Shown: positions 1 to 13,053, counted from the first letter of the stretch. The stretch: DNA of 64,000 nucleotides from Rhizophagus irregularis (GCF_026210795.1 NC_089438.1:1447501-1511500); one strand, 5' to 3'. Numbers and translations: made by a program. The notes: generated by a model not told the origin, from the letters alone.

Positions 1-330
1 ATTAAATATAAATAAAGAAGAAAGGGGAATAAAGAATAAACCAAAAAAAATATTTTTTTAAAAAGAGGGGTAACGAAGTTAGGAAAGTGAAAAAAAATTT
101 TTTTTTAAAGGGAGGACGTCAAAGTTAGAAAAATAAAAATTTTTTTATAAAGAGGAAATAGAAATAGAAAGAAGAAATTTTTTTTAAAAAAAAGAAGAGT
201 GGGAATAAAAGAAAAAAATTTTTCAAAGGAGAATGACGAAAAAAAATTTTTTTAAAGTGAAGTACGAAAAAAAAAATTATTTTTAAAAGGGGGTGACGAA
301 GAAAGAAGAAAAATTTAGAAAAAATAACAA
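1..330. repeat. A-rich degenerate minisatellite
   Basis: About six imperfect repeats of roughly 40-60 bases. Each has a run of A, a run of T, then a purine block such as aaagggag followed by gacgaa or gacgtc. Nothing coding is visible. The array appears to be cut by the window edge. Confidence 0.6.
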
Positions 331-819
331 AAATAAGACAAGAGAAAGAGAAAGGAAAAGAAAGACAGAAAGGAAGATCGGAAGATCAAACTCATCAAAG
401 TAAGGGTTTATATAAAAAACAAAAAACGTATCATAACAAAACAATAAACAATCATGTGATCTCGTCTTATGATACGGAATTTTTGTAAAATTATCTTCTA
501 AAAATATTAAGTTTAAAAATTCCGTATACATTCCGCATGATTAATTTTTTCCGTATACATTTCTTATACATTAGTTTTTTTAAAAAATGTTCAAAAATGA
601 ATTGCTTATTAAATATACGGAATTTGTATATGGAATCTATAGAAACGTACATAAAATGTATACAAAACGTATCCTTTCCGTATACATATTTCTTATAGGG
701 ATTCTATTGTAATAAATTGTTCCTGAAATAAACGAACCCTTTTTCTTGATCATTTTTATATGATAAGTAGTATGTATCCTTTATGGTATCATTGTGCCTT
801 TAGTTCCTTTTGTATTACG

Positions 820-1555
820 ATTAATGTCCTTGACATAATTCATAACCAATTTGACGTTTAATGGTAGTTTTGATGTTTCGGAAATAATCTGTGTAATTTC
901 CGAAATTTTTCTTTGCTTTTTTCACAATTTGCGACCACAAACTGCACATGGCCCTTAGAAAACCATTAGTTAGTAAGTCAACCTGAAAAAATTCGTTTAA
1001 ATTGGGCTCGTGAAAGACGTTTTTTGGACTGTAGATTACTGGAAGGAAATTGTATGGAGCGATGACTTTATTCCAAAATGATGGAAAATTCATGCATGGC
1101 GTCTTCCAAAGAAAAATATGATGCTAGCAGTTAGCTGCCTTACTTCGACTGTCAAACATGGTGGTGGCGGAGTCATGATGTGGGAGTGGGTGTTTCTCCT
1201 GGTATGGGTTAGGTCCTTTGGTGAGAATTGATGGTAAGGTTAATAGTGAGATATATTCAGGAGAAACAAGATAACGCACATACCAGCGTATATAAGAACG
1301 CAAACCTTCATGGAAGATATGGGAATAATTTCACTTCTATGACCGGGACAAAGTCCGGATATTAATCCCATCGAACACAACACTTATGGGACGATCGCAT
1401 TCGAGCAAAAGAAAATCATCCAAAGAATTTGGAAGCTAAGAATTAGAGGTCAAAAGCTCGTTAACAGCATGGAAACTGAATAAAAGAAGTAATAAAGCCC
1501 GCAGCAACCCTACTAAGTATTGAACAATATTTTAATTAAATTTTTAGGCACAAAA
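820..1555 (+). mobile_element. Decayed Tc1/mariner-type DNA transposon
   Basis: Translation of the plus strand in shifting frames gives hallmarks of a Tc1 transposase in the right order. A WSDD block (the WSDES catalytic region) lies near 1050, a TVKHGGGGVMMW block near 1150-1180, and QSPDINPIEH near 1350-1380, matching the SPDLNPIENLW signature. Reading frames change several times and stops are frequent, so the copy is dead. No terminal inverted repeats were identified with confidence, so the ends are approximate. The minus-strand reading frame over the same stretch is a shadow. Confidence 0.75.
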
Positions 1556-1698
1556 TCATAAATATTTTATTAAGTTATTATTATTTTTTTTAAAAAAAAA
1601 TAGCGAATTATATTAAAAACTTAAGGTATAACAATTTTTTAATTTTTGCAAAGTTTTTGAGTTTATTTTTTCTTTATTATGTTCAGTTTTGCGTAGCA

Positions 1699-2349
1699 AA
1701 AAACAGGGCGGACATGCATTATATCACAATGTCGATCACTTGCCGATCATGATATAAGTGATATCACGTTAAATTTGAAGCTTTATTCCAAGCAATAAAT
1801 GTCCTGACAATTTATGTTAAATTATTTTATTTAATAGTTTAATTTATCAATAAATTAATATAAAAGTATTGTGGCAAAATAAGGTGTGTTTCCAAAGTTA
1901 GATTTTACGTCAAATTTTCAATAATTAATATATATGCTATATATATGCCGATCATCTGCTAACGTGACTTTGAAGCTTCGGGCGAAGCCACAGATCTTCG
2001 GGCGAAACTTGAAACTTTTACAGTATATTATTTAGGTATTCAAGAATCAATGGCTAAAATAAACCTGGATAATTTTTGATAACCCAAAAGTTATCATTAA
2101 ATAAATGCTTACAATTATTGTAAAATTAATATATGTCTGATATTTGACAAAATCTTTATGAATTATTTTAAGAACTAATTTATTAACAATAAATAAAATA
2201 AAGTAAATAAAATCGAAATTTTTTACATCATTATGTAGAATTTGTGAAAAAACTAATTCAACGGTATTTTTTTATGTGATAATATTGGACAAGTGATCGG
2301 CAAAATGATCGGCAATATCGTGATAATATGGGGATGTCCGCCCTGTTTT
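1699..2349. mobile_element. hAT-like MITE with 8-bp target duplication
   Basis: The left end reads cagggcggacat from 1704 and the right end reads atgtccgccctg up to 2345, a perfect 12-base terminal inverted repeat, extendable by an A/T run on both sides. The octamer gcgtagca flanks it directly at 1691-1698 and 2350-2357, as expected for an 8-bp target-site duplication. Subterminal gatcacttgccgatcat-like motifs recur at both ends. There is no coding capacity. TIR beginning CAGGG, 8-bp duplication and subterminal repeats fit the hAT superfamily; this family assignment is inference. Confidence 0.85.
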
Positions 2350-2357
2350 GCGTAGCA

Positions 2358-2960
2358 TGAATCGAATTTTTAGTAAAGATATTTTTTATATAATACAATT
2401 ATAATAATTTTTTTCGATGGATTGATTAGTTTTAATTTAATTATTAACAAACCGATCAAAAAAAAATGTTACATATTAATTTTTTAATAAATTATTAAAA
2501 TGTATTTATTTTAAGTTAAAAATTTGTTATTCATTTATTAAATTTATTATATAAATATATTTTATTGCTTAATAAAATATCAATTAATAAAAAAATTGTC
2601 TTTTTAATTTGCCGGGTGGTCCTCCAGAGAGTGTAAAAGTGAATAGTAAAATGATCAAATTTATTTAGGATACGGAATAAAAATATAAAATATGAATAGT
2701 GACTCGAATTATTTATTTAACAATACATTTAAATGAGGATGTTTGCATAGTTTACAAAATAATTTTAATTTCCGATCAGATCCTACGATAATATGTAAAA
2801 ACTTTTGATTTTATTACATAATTGTACACTCAAAATTAGCATCTTTTTTTTGTTCTGGTTTTTCAGTGACTTCAGCAGTTGTGATAGATGGAATGGATAG
2901 TTTAATGATAACTTCAGTCTGATTCATTTTGCTAGGAAATTTAATTTTATAAGTTTGAAT
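2358..2960. other. AT-rich intergenic stretch
   Basis: No gene is seen. A short GC-richer island (gccgggtggtcctccagaga, near 2610-2630) stands out from the background but is unassigned. Confidence 0.4.
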
Positions 2961-2961
2961 T

Positions 2962-3960
2962 ATGTATTATGTGAAAAACTATCAAAGTTATTTCTTTTTT
3001 TCTTTGACTGAATCTTTTTTCTTCAATATGAAAATTATTTGCTTATTTATATCTTTCATAGATTTCAAACTTTTGGATTTAATATTGTGTGCATTATGCA
3101 TGTCTCCGTGTTTGGGATACGCCAAATTTTGGATCACATTTTTGACTTTTTAGGGCTGAAACAAGGTACCTAAATCATTTAGACATTATTTCAATATTTT
3201 TAATATTATTTTCATTATGAATTCTGTGCTAACAATATTTTTTTTAAAATTCAGTATGAGTATTGTCTTAAAATACCATTTTATTGTAAATTATTGTCCA
3301 TACTTTTATGAAAAATTGACTGTCGATCATTGTCACATGAGGATTTCCGTTTGTCTCGCCACATTGATCAAAACAAATGTTACACAAATGGAAATGGTTT
3401 TCTGAATATTCTATACATATTTGTCGAAAAAGTCAATAGTTTGGAAGTACAAATAATTAAAAATAGTCATCGATCCTAAAGAAAAGATTATCGGCCTCTC
3501 CGGTCGTCTTACATTCTTACAGTACATGCGAAAGAATCACGTAGGACCGCAGTATTTAAGGTGCTGGCAGCGATTTACTGTACTGAACTATCAAAATTTG
3601 TTTTAATCCCTGTTTTTGTCCCTGTCACAATCGACAATTTTATTTCCTTTTTTTGAATACGTATCACGATTTACGTAACACTACCTATTTGAATGTGCCA
3701 AATAAATAAATGACACGTAGGTCACGTAACATTTGCGTGTTATGCAAGTAAATATCATAGTCATATCTTAAAAAAAAGAATGAAAAGGAGTAATTACTAA
3801 CAAATGCTACTAAAGAAACAAAAAGAAGCAAAAGAAATCTATCCACGTATGAAAAGCCTACATTTCTAAGGTCCGAATAGTCCTTAAAAAAAGACACTAT
3901 ATAAAAAAGTCTAAAATAAAGAAATTGAGAAAATAGTACGTACTACTCTTACCGTTAAAA
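2962..3960 (+). repeat. Dispersed inverted duplication, copy A
   Basis: This segment is homologous over its length to the reverse complement of about 16090-16920. Shared stretches include the block around tcgatcctaaagaaaagatt, the gtagtacgtact-type block at the far end, and the paragraph beginning atatgaaaattatttgc. Both copies carry similar short peptide-like readings (for example KVNS...IDPKEKI in copy B), but indels break every frame differently. It looks like a duplicated old gene or non-autonomous element. The two short plus-strand ORFs inside it are not supported as genes. Confidence 0.65.
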
Positions 3961-5154
3961 ATAAAAAAATAAAAATAAATATAAAAATTTGTAATACGAT
4001 CCGAATCTACAAAGACTGGATTGTACAGTATATGAGTGTCTAAATCTTTAACGATCATATAAAAAATTTTATAAATAACTTACTCCCTATATTATTAGAT
4101 GATTTTTTAGTTTAAATTATCTGCGAGTCGTATACAGTAAAGCTTTCTATATTGTTTTCGATTTCATCACACGATATAAAGCAACCGTTATTTGAAAAAC
4201 TTACATTATTAATATACTGTATATTCAAATTTCGTTAGCATATTAATTCTATTTTGAATTTAACCACATTTTATTTTTAAAATAGATACAGTATCTTGGC
4301 AGTTAAAATCTTACATAATAAATATATCGAATATTTTATATAAAATTTTATTAAAATAAGAAATAAAAATGAGGGACTTAATATGTGCCATCCATTTAAA
4401 ATAAATCAAATATAATTCTTATATCAGAATCATAGATAAATTGACATGTTAGGAATATTATCCTACATTCATTTTAAAGGGGAGAATGAAACTTATCCAA
4501 TGAATCAAAAATTGCATGAGTGAATCACTGGTTGATGAGTACTATGGTACATTTTTTGTTGTTACATTCTTATTACCTGTGAAGTCGTCAAAAGACGATG
4601 GTTTTGATTTACACCTGCCTACAATAACAATTATTATGATTTATAAATTAACATATGTTATCTTAATATTAAAAATAATCCAGCAGAAAATTATTCTTCT
4701 TATAATCGAAAATCTATATCGGTTAATCACGAATAAATTTAAACTTCGTGATAAAATTGATTTTGGCTTGAGAAAGGTTTCAAGATTTCTAGCCATGAAT
4801 TTCAAATTAATGTATACTGAATTATTTTATTTCGTAATTTAGTTTTAACTTACTGCCTCAGTTATTTCATTTGTTAGCATAACTTTTTTTTACAATATGC
4901 TGGGTGTGACAATTATATGTGACAGTCATTTAATTGGGGTTATATAATAATAATTTAACTGAGGAATAATAATATTGAATTTTTTATCCAATAAAAATTT
5001 GGTCTAATGTTAGAGGGAAATTATTTTTATTAAATTTTTACGTTCATTATTTATTAAAATAATTGTAACTTTCTATTATAATTGTATATTTTCTCTAAAA
5101 AAAAATAGCTCCATTTTTAAATTTTATAATATTAATTTTCACTTAGTTGTTCAT
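3961..5154. other. AT-rich intergenic region
   Basis: No supported gene. The longest open frame (4516-4842, plus) shows no splice context or recognisable composition and looks random. Confidence 0.4.
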
Positions 5155-6713
5155 TTAGACGATGTGTGAATGCTCTGGCACACTTGATTCTCTTTTTACT
5201 AATTTTCTTCCAGATTCAAATTCCGGAGGAGTTGGTTCGTATGTTACTATTTAAAGAGTTAATTAATTATTAGTAGTATTGAGGGAAAAATGAATTAATG
5301 AGAATGAAGAATAAAATTCACATACTATAATCCGACATATTTTTACCGAAATTTTTATGGCACCTAATCGTGTTCCAAGTTGATAATGCCAAAACAATCC
5401 AACATAGACACGCTATTATATATATATTAAAAAATGAATCATTAGTAAAACTTTATATTAATTTACTAATTTAAAAACAATATAAAATTATGTGAAATTG
5501 TTATTACCATACAATAAAAATGTACAAATTTCCGTATTATACTGAAAGCATTGCAACGTAGAATCTAATTTTGCCAATGATTTAAATTGTTTACAGAAAC
5601 TAGCCATATCAAAATATAATAATAAGGCTTGAATAAAATTTCCTACGTATACAATAAACATTAAATAATGTTTCTCGTCCCTCACCTAAATATGTTGATA
5701 TGTAAGAACAAAATTGTTTTGGTATGGTATAATAACATTATATTAAAAAACAAAAAAATAATGTACTACTTACACCTTTGAGCATAAAAAATGAATAATA
5801 AAGAAATATTATGTTGAATGGCACTTGAAAATTGATAAATATTTTCGAGAACTAATTCGTCTTTTTGTTAGTGCTACCAGGTCTATACCACATATTCCTA
5901 CCAAATAAGCAACTAACAATAACCCTATCATGATGATCTGCGCATGGAAAAGTGGAAATTGGACCTCGTATATTGCATGCATTTCTAAGCCAAAAAAAGA
6001 AAAGAAAAATTTGGAAACTAAATAAATACTACACCATATACGCTGAAGGATTTGAATAAATGGATTATTTACCTTTAATCTCATCATGTCTAGAATGTTT
6101 GAATTCATATACTAGAGGCCATATTCTAAGATAAAAAAAATGAAATAAAAATAATTTAATTATTACTTTTTATTTGTTATATAATTGAAAGATATTATCA
6201 TTTACCTTTTTTTCCATATTAAGTACACATATAATGTATGTAGCAATTGAAATAAAATTATAAGTGCAACTAAAAAAACAATACTTGCATAAAATGTTGG
6301 ACTTGCGTCACATTTGAGAGTATGATCTCTACAATTAAAATATTGAGTATAAAAATAAGCTATTCCTCCAAAAACAGGAAACGAATGTACACCAAGGAAT
6401 GCTAATCCATGATAAACGGTTTTACCATAAAACTATAAATAATAAAATAAATTAGTATTGAATAAATTAAACAACTAATCTTCAGTATAAACGATTATAT
6501 TACCATAATTATCCCTGATATTATAGGAAAACCTAATATTAGAATAAATAAAAAATCAATTTCGAAATGTCCTGTTAAGATTAAAGAGCCAATGAACAGA
6601 AAACAATATGTGGCCATATCTATAATATATGTACACAAGAAAAATTTTTCAATACACTCTAATTCTCTATAAAATTTACGAAGTATTCTATAAAGAACAA
6701 CCAGTGAATTCAT
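5155..6713 (-). CDS. Seven-pass membrane protein, GPCR-like
   Basis: Eight minus-strand exons join in phase: 6713-6504, 6432-6206, 6125-6073, 5984-5889, 5823-5774, 5685-5508, 5412-5347 and 5246-5155, giving 323 residues. Donors are GT and acceptors AG throughout. The product has about seven hydrophobic segments, including LFIGSLILTG, YASIVFLVALIILF, IIMIGLLLVAYLVGIC, PFNIIFLYYSFFML and CLCWIVLAL, and a short polar tail ending SSVPEHSHIV. This resembles multi-exon seven-transmembrane proteins that are expanded in Rhizophagus, but no ligand class can be named. The frame stays open upstream of the chosen Met (AGLLVLPYPK precedes it) and a good acceptor follows a pyrimidine tract there, so a further 5' exon is likely. 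Confidence 0.65.
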
Positions 6714-6779
6714 TTTAGGGTAAGGTAAAACCAATAGACCAGCTGATGGATAAAAAAGAAAAGGAGATGAAAATTATTA

Positions 6780-6905
6780 AGATAATGAAGAGATGAAAAT
6801 TTAAAATAACGAAAAATAACGAAGAGATAAAAGTTATTAAGACAACGAAGATATTACGAAAGGATGAAATTATTATAGAAAAGAAGATATCTATGAAGTA
6901 CCTTT
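6780..6905. repeat. Short degenerate tandem repeat
   Basis: Three to four imperfect copies of a roughly 35-base unit based on gaagagatgaaaattattaa-type sequence, lying just upstream of the membrane protein gene on the minus strand. Confidence 0.5.
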
Positions 6906-8200
6906 TTTAAAATGTTAATAATTATTGTGAGCGCGTATTTATATTTTTAAATACAAAGGAACATATTCCCTTAGTTGTTCATGTTAAAACACACTTAGTA
7001 TTTAGAGATTCATATTTACAAAGAATCGTTGTCGTTTCTAATCATGCAAATTAAAATACCACAACCCCAAAAAACGTTTTATTGTAAATAAAAATTTAAT
7101 TTCTTTATTTATAAAAAAATAATTTTCCAATATCAAGTACGTAAGTAGAATATCATAAAAATAGCAATAGTATTTATGACAACACATTATAACGCTATAG
7201 TTTCCTTTAAAACTTTTTTTTTGGATTCATCTTGCAAATTTCAAGAAAAGAACGTCTTATGATAGAGTCTAGTAGACATTTTTTTTGTTAATTGTAAAAA
7301 AAAAAATTTTTCGTTGAATTCTCTGGGAACTTGTGAAATTTCTCCTGCTACTAAAAAAACAATTTATCTGTTATGAATTTATACGCATAATTTACTTTTT
7401 TGTTAAAAAAATTATCGTTAACAAAAAATTGAAACGTATTTACTGAATGTATGCCACTTGGGTATACCCGTAGCTTTTGTCTTCTTTCTGTATTATATTT
7501 TTTCTATAATATATTTAAATTTATTTTGTAATCAAAAATATTATTGCAGTCAAAAGTTATACAATGTTTATCATCATGCTGGAATGGCGTCTACAATCAT
7601 TTCTAAACATAATAATTTAATACATGAAACACATTTAAACAAAAAATTTTTTTTTGTCAACAAAAATAATAATTTCTTTTTCTGTTCTAAAGCTGGAAAC
7701 AATGATGAAAATCTATGAAATTGCCTATTTTGTCAACTTAATACTATTAAATGCATATTACATATTTGCTGTTTCACACTTGGATAAATTTGTAACATGT
7801 TTTGAAAATGTGAAAAGATTTCATTTCTTCAAAAGGGATTAAAGAAATTAAAAAGTTTAATTAATCCAAAATGACTTTTACTAGTAAAATTTGTGTTGAC
7901 CCACGTTTTTTGTCCCGTCACAATACCAGTGTGGCGCATATATAAGCCTTGTACAAATTTACTTTTGTTATTTTTTAACGTACTATGTAAATTAAAGTCA
8001 AAGCACTGTACGATAAAGTTTGTTAATAAATTAATGTAGAATTTATTTCAATAAAATAAAATCCATTTAAAATCATTCATTATCATTAGAATTAATACCG
8101 AATTAATATTTTTTTCTCACATGTGAAAATAAAGAACTGGTTTCTAAACTTGCGCCCCCTTTTGATACAGAATTAATCGTTAAAAATGTCCAGATCTAAA
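6906..8200. other. AT-rich intergenic region
   Basis: No gene is supported. Two overlapping plus-strand ORFs (7458-7842) are low-complexity and lack coding signatures. Confidence 0.4.
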
Positions 8201-8311
8201 CCCTATAAAAATTTTATCCATTATTTCTGTAAAAACTCCGTGAATATGCATGATAGTACTTATACGGAAATAACATGGAATAAAAAAACACGGTATAAAT
8301 TTTTTATAGGG
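8201..8311. mobile_element. Small MITE, CCCTATA family
   Basis: It starts ccctataaaaattttatcc and ends with the complement, tttttatagg followed by g. The left half, including tatttctgtaaaaactccgt, recurs almost identically at 19446. It is about 110 bases and non-coding. No convincing target-site duplication was seen. Confidence 0.6.
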
Positions 8312-10559
8312 CAAGGATTTTAAAGATCCTAAATCAAGAACCTTAAACATAAGATTACTTTTGTCTATCAGTTATTTCCTAACCTTGAAAACAGTAATAT
8401 TTCTCCAAAAAATTATAAGAATGATTTAAAAGTACATACTTGGAAAATATTGTATAACACGGTTTTAGAATTATCAATTTAGAATTAACAGTTAATAAGA
8501 GCAATGGGATGGAATGATATTGAAGCGGCGCCTCAATTGGTTTCATCTTATAGATTTTTTTGGGTAGTATAAAGTATAAACTGTTATTTCTGATTTTTTT
8601 GGTTTTATAGACAAATTGCAAAAACATTTCTGTAAAAAAAAAAAATTTAAACAGTCAGTTGCGTAAAAAATATCAAGACTTAGCGAAAAAAAGTAAAATT
8701 ACTACGGTCTTAATAAAATAATTGAATACTATTTAAATTGCAATTCAAAAGATACTGTGTGACAATACCGTTCTTTTTAATGATAACTAGGAAATGGAAA
8801 CTACTGTAAGCCCGCTAGCAATCCATAATATTAATGAATTTTAAAAATAAATCACGTGATTCTGCGGCTACGTTGCTCTCTAAACTCGATGACATTATCT
8901 GTTATATTTATAATCATTCAATCATTTGTAAATAAAATATTACTACTTTAGCTGAATTTTCATTAAATAAAGTTATTAAGAGTAAAAAAAATATTTTTTT
9001 TTTTCTAAATCAAGAAATTTCGAAATTATAATTATAAATCTAAAATCAATAATCATGGATCGTGTCATTTCTTTTTTTTTTTAAAAAAAAAAGAAGACAT
9101 TTTTTATATCTTTTTTTTTATTTTTAAATGTAAATTTAATTTATATTTTTTATAATTAGCACGAAACATGTTTCATATTTTTTTTTAGAATGTGAGATCA
9201 AGAAAATAATATAAATAATATGAAATAAATAAACGAGGCTTTCCAAAAAAAAAATTCATTGTGGTAATGAACGCATTCAATATACAATGAATATTTGCAA
9301 TAAAAAACAATCAAATTAATGATACTATAACTGGTTACCCCTGAGAAATTTTTGCGTGTTTATAGGTTCATTTTGGTTTGTTCGATTTCTATACATCGAA
9401 TATGTGACGGAATCTTCAAACAAATTTATTTTTGCAATACGTGAAACCCACGTATGAATGTCCTTATTTGAGAACATAAAAAAGAAAAGATTTTTCTTTT
9501 TTTCTTATAATATAAAAATGGAATGTTAAACTACTACCAGATAATCTGACAATTAAATCATAACTGAAACAGCATTTAAACAAAATCAAACTATAATATA
9601 TTATGTACGTACCACAAAGAAAGTGAAGAAAATTCTAAAGAATAATAAATATTGTTGGTTCATATGGTTCATGCATAATTTAGCTGTTTAACAATATTTA
9701 TCTACTTTAAACGAAAATACATCTGTCATATCAAACATGATAAAAATTGTAAGATTTACTTTTTTTGGAATATTTACAAACGCTTATTATAATCTTATGA
9801 ATAATAATGTTGCACTTTGTTTGAAATCATTAATATTTATTTATATTAATTTATAAAGCCAAGCCAAAATTTTCATTTATTTGGGAATATTCGGAAAATG
9901 TTCAGGTGAAAATACGGAAAATGTATGGTATTTTAATTACGGAATTCCCGCATTTCGATAGATTTTTCCAACACTAAACCCAAATAATGAATTTTTTTTT
10001 TCTCCTCAATGAGACGAAAAAAATAATAAAAAATGGAACATGTAAACAAAGTTTAATTAATTTCTTGGAATTTTTTAGTTCGCCAAGTAAACTTTATTAA
10101 TAATCAATTATGCGCCAAGTATAACCATTTATGAAATGGATCATCGTAAAATTCATTCGGTACTTTAACGAAAGGTTTAATATTTTTTTTTCTTTTCTTT
10201 TGAGAAAGAATTCGATAAAAATTTAACCATCTCAATCAGTTCGCTCATTTACAGAATGCAGCAGTTATGCAGTTGCATTATTACCATTACTATCCAAAAA
10301 TTAGTATGTAAAAGAATGAATGATTGACAACCGTCCTTAATTTAGCCAAGTAAACCAAGAAATCCTTGGCAAACAATGGGAATTTCATTCAACAATGATA
10401 TATTTATTATATATATGAGCCCAGAAAATGCCAGAAATAAAAAAAACGCAAGTTTTAATTTCTTAAAAAACCAAAAAAAAATAATAATAATAATAATAAT
10501 TTATCAATACATTTTTCATTAATTTTCACACTACACATATTATTATAAGTTTTATAACC
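8312..10559. other. AT-rich intergenic region
   Basis: No gene is seen. Long A and T runs dominate. The last 100 bases before the next gene hold a TAA-type microsatellite (about 10480-10500), probably part of its 5' leader. Confidence 0.4.
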
Positions 10560-11450
10560 ATGACTAACCCAACTTACGAAAGTAAAGTAAGCATTAAGGA
10601 TGTTAATTCTGAAACACAAAATAAATTAAACGTTGATGTTGAAACTCCACCACCACCTTATGAAGCAGGCGGAAGTGCAACATCTTCAACTTCTTCAAAG
10701 GTTGATAATAATCAAAATACAAACTTAAAACAAATTGAACCTGTCGTGCAACATGATTATTATGGTTATAATTCACCTCAACAACAAGAATATTTTCAAC
10801 AAGATGGATCAACTATAGTTTATATTGAAGGGAATAATAATTATAATGTGCCCAGAGACCAATATCATCAGCAGCAACAGAAAAAGAAGAGAACGTGCAT
10901 AGAAAAATATTGGGGACCTGTTATTAATCCAGATGCTTGGAAAAGTCTTTTATATTTCTTGTTTATCGCGCCGGTTATTGCTTTATTTTCTGGTATCTGG
11001 TGTGGAACAATGCTATTATTCGCCATTGTTTCTTTAATTTTTCCCCCACTCGGATTCTTTTTTTGTATTGGAACGGCTTTGTCTTATAGAGCACTTGGTC
11101 GTCTTGAATTAATCGCCGCAACAATGTGCACAAGTAAACATAAACCCTCACACATGTATCCACCGGTTTTCCGTACATCAGCTCAAGTCGCTTCTCACAC
11201 TCAAACCGACGGAGGCATTTTACGATATGGTATAAGAATTTGTTTGGATGAATACACTTGGATGTGTTTCGTTTATTTCGTATTTGTTAATGTCATATGC
11301 ACCGCAGTCGCCTGGGTTTTAGTATTCTTTTTTTTTACATTAGCATTCAGTCCTATAATGATAGTGGCCATGCCTGTGATGTGTAGAATATGTTTAGCAT
11401 TTGGTAAAGCGAAAGTAAAAATGAGCGAAAACATCTTAATTAAAGTGTAA
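10560..11450 (+). CDS. PY-motif multi-pass membrane protein
   Basis: An intronless 296-residue ORF. Residues 1-115 are polar, Gln/Asn-rich and contain PPPPYE, a PPxY motif of the type bound by WW domains of NEDD4/Rsp5 ubiquitin ligases. From about residue 120 come a conserved-looking WGPVINPDAWKSLLYFLF entry, two hydrophobic segments, a short cysteine-containing loop and a further pair of hydrophobic segments near the C-terminus. The arrangement is reminiscent of the Pfam 'Sensor' membrane domain, but that match is a guess from pattern only. The C-terminus is short and cytosolic-looking. A role in membrane sensing or ubiquitin-regulated trafficking is inference. Confidence 0.8.
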   Translation: MTNPTYESKVSIKDVNSETQNKLNVDVETPPPPYEAGGSATSSTSSKVDNNQNTNLKQIEPVVQHDYYGYNSPQQQEYFQQDGSTIVYIEGNNNYNVPRDQYHQQQQKKKRTCIEKYWGPVINPDAWKSLLYFLFIAPVIALFSGIWCGTMLLFAIVSLIFPPLGFFFCIGTALSYRALGRLELIAATMCTSKHKPSHMYPPVFRTSAQVASHTQTDGGILRYGIRICLDEYTWMCFVYFVFVNVICTAVAWVLVFFFFTLAFSPIMIVAMPVMCRICLAFGKAKVKMSENILIKV

Positions 11451-12177
11451 TATACTATAGATTTTTTTTTCTTGTATTTTTTTGTTTATAAAACCTGTAT
11501 TTTAAATATTTTGATTAATTAAGTTATATAATATACATAATAAATTTTTATAAAATTAAAGGTATGAAGTTAATCATATTGAGAAAAAAAAAATTTTTAG
11601 AAATTTTAAATTATCCTAAACAGAGATAAATTTCTTGATACACAGTATAAGTAATATAATAAATCGAGAAAAACAATTATAATATTTAAAAAAATTTTCA
11701 TTTGAACCGCAAATGAACGTAAATAATATTTCCAAAGTTTAAACATTCGTTTTAATAAGATTCATAATAGTTTTAAAAAAAGTTATATTAACATTTTATT
11801 TTAATATATAAAACAAAATTATTTAAGTTTCAGAATTTTGATCGTTAGGAGCTCTTTTGTTTTAGTAAGGCTGATATACAGTAGTATCTATCCACAAAGG
11901 TTGATGTATGAAGACATTCAACTTCAGATATGCTGTTCAAAAGCAAAGAAGGAATAATAACTCATTAATATATACGAAACTATTTTAAAATAGATCCGTT
12001 TTCCCTGCTTTATGAAACATAAATTTGACGTGAAATGAACCAAAATTTGAGAAAATTTATCCAAGTCCGTCACCAATTTTTTTCTTACAAAAATTTTTCC
12101 GCAGCAGATCGACATTTACCAAATAATTAGTAAAATAATACAATAAATAAAATAAATAATATGGAATTGATAACAGA
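11451..12177. other. 3' flank and AT-rich intergenic DNA
   Basis: No gene is supported. The small minus-strand ORF at 11924-12115 has no supporting features. Confidence 0.4.
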
Positions 12178-12256
12178 ACAACCTTGAATTAGAATTATTC
12201 TGCGTACTCGAATAACCTGTTTTATTTTAAATAAATAAATTTTTATTCTCATTCCA

Positions 12257-12373
12257 GTTACGGCCATACACAGTGAAAAGCACCGGAACCCGTCCGATCT
12301 CCGAAGTTAAGCCACTGATGGCCCAGTCAGTACTACGGTTGGGGACAACGTGGGAATACTGGGTGCTGTAACT
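12257..12373 (+). rRNA. 5S ribosomal RNA, copy 1
   Basis: About 117 bases starting gttacggccatacacagtga and ending gggtgctgtaact. The 5' GTTACGGC and 3' GCTGTAAC ends pair as helix I. The internal control region is present (gaagttaagccac for box A, ggttggggacaacgtgggaa for box C). The sequence is typical of fungal 5S rRNA and is not linked to a large rDNA unit here. Confidence 0.96.
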
Positions 12374-12384
12374 TTTTTTTTTTT
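12373..12384 (+). terminator. Pol III terminator of 5S copy 1
   Basis: A run of about 12 T begins at the 3' end of the mature 5S sequence. Confidence 0.85.
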
Positions 12385-12924
12385 AATAACAGAAAAAGTT
12401 AGATTTTGGGAATTTTTTTAATAACATTCTGCATTTTTTAACCTACTTTCTATTATGTATTTTTAAAAGATTCTGCCGTTTCATCGTTACCATTTTTGTT
12501 TAAACAGTACTAGGCAAATACTTATTCTCTTAATTATGAAAATCATGAGCAATAAAAATGTATACCGTATATGAAAACGCTCATATCATTAATAAATGAA
12601 AGAATGCCATGAATACAAATTTCTTTTCGTTCTTCAAGAAATGAAAATTATAGACAAAATAGTATACAGTTATTTAATATCACTGAATGTGTGATCCGTA
12701 TTACCGTAATATACAAAATTTTATTTAGAACTTGGAATTAATTTCGTTGTGTTACCATATGTCTTATTAAACGCACAAAGGAACTTATAATAAAGAAATA
12801 TGAAACTTAAAATATATTATGAGCATCAAATAAAAACAAAACAACCTTGAATTAGAATTATTCTGCGTACTCGAATAACCTGTTCTATAAATAAATAAAT
12901 AAATAAATTTTTATTCTTATTCCA

Positions 12925-13041
12925 GTTACGGCCATACACAGTGAAAAGCACCGGAACCCGTCCGATCTCCGAAGTTAAGCCACTGATGGCCCAGTCAGTA
13001 CTACGGTTGGGGACAACGTGGGAATACTGGGTGCTGTAACT
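12925..13041 (+). rRNA. 5S ribosomal RNA, copy 2
   Basis: Identical in sequence to copy 1 across the whole gene, with the same terminal helix, internal promoter blocks and T-run. It is the second member of the tandem duplication. Confidence 0.96.
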
Positions 13042-13053
13042 TTTTTTTTTTTT
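13041..13053 (+). terminator. Pol III terminator of 5S copy 2
   Basis: A run of about 12 T directly after the 5S sequence, as in copy 1. Confidence 0.85.

Noticed and set aside
4516-4842. 108-residue plus-strand ORF
   Set aside because: Composition follows local AT bias; no domain, paralog or splice signal is seen.
7458-7842. Two overlapping plus-strand ORFs
   Set aside because: Phe/Asn-rich translations of AT-rich DNA with no coding evidence.
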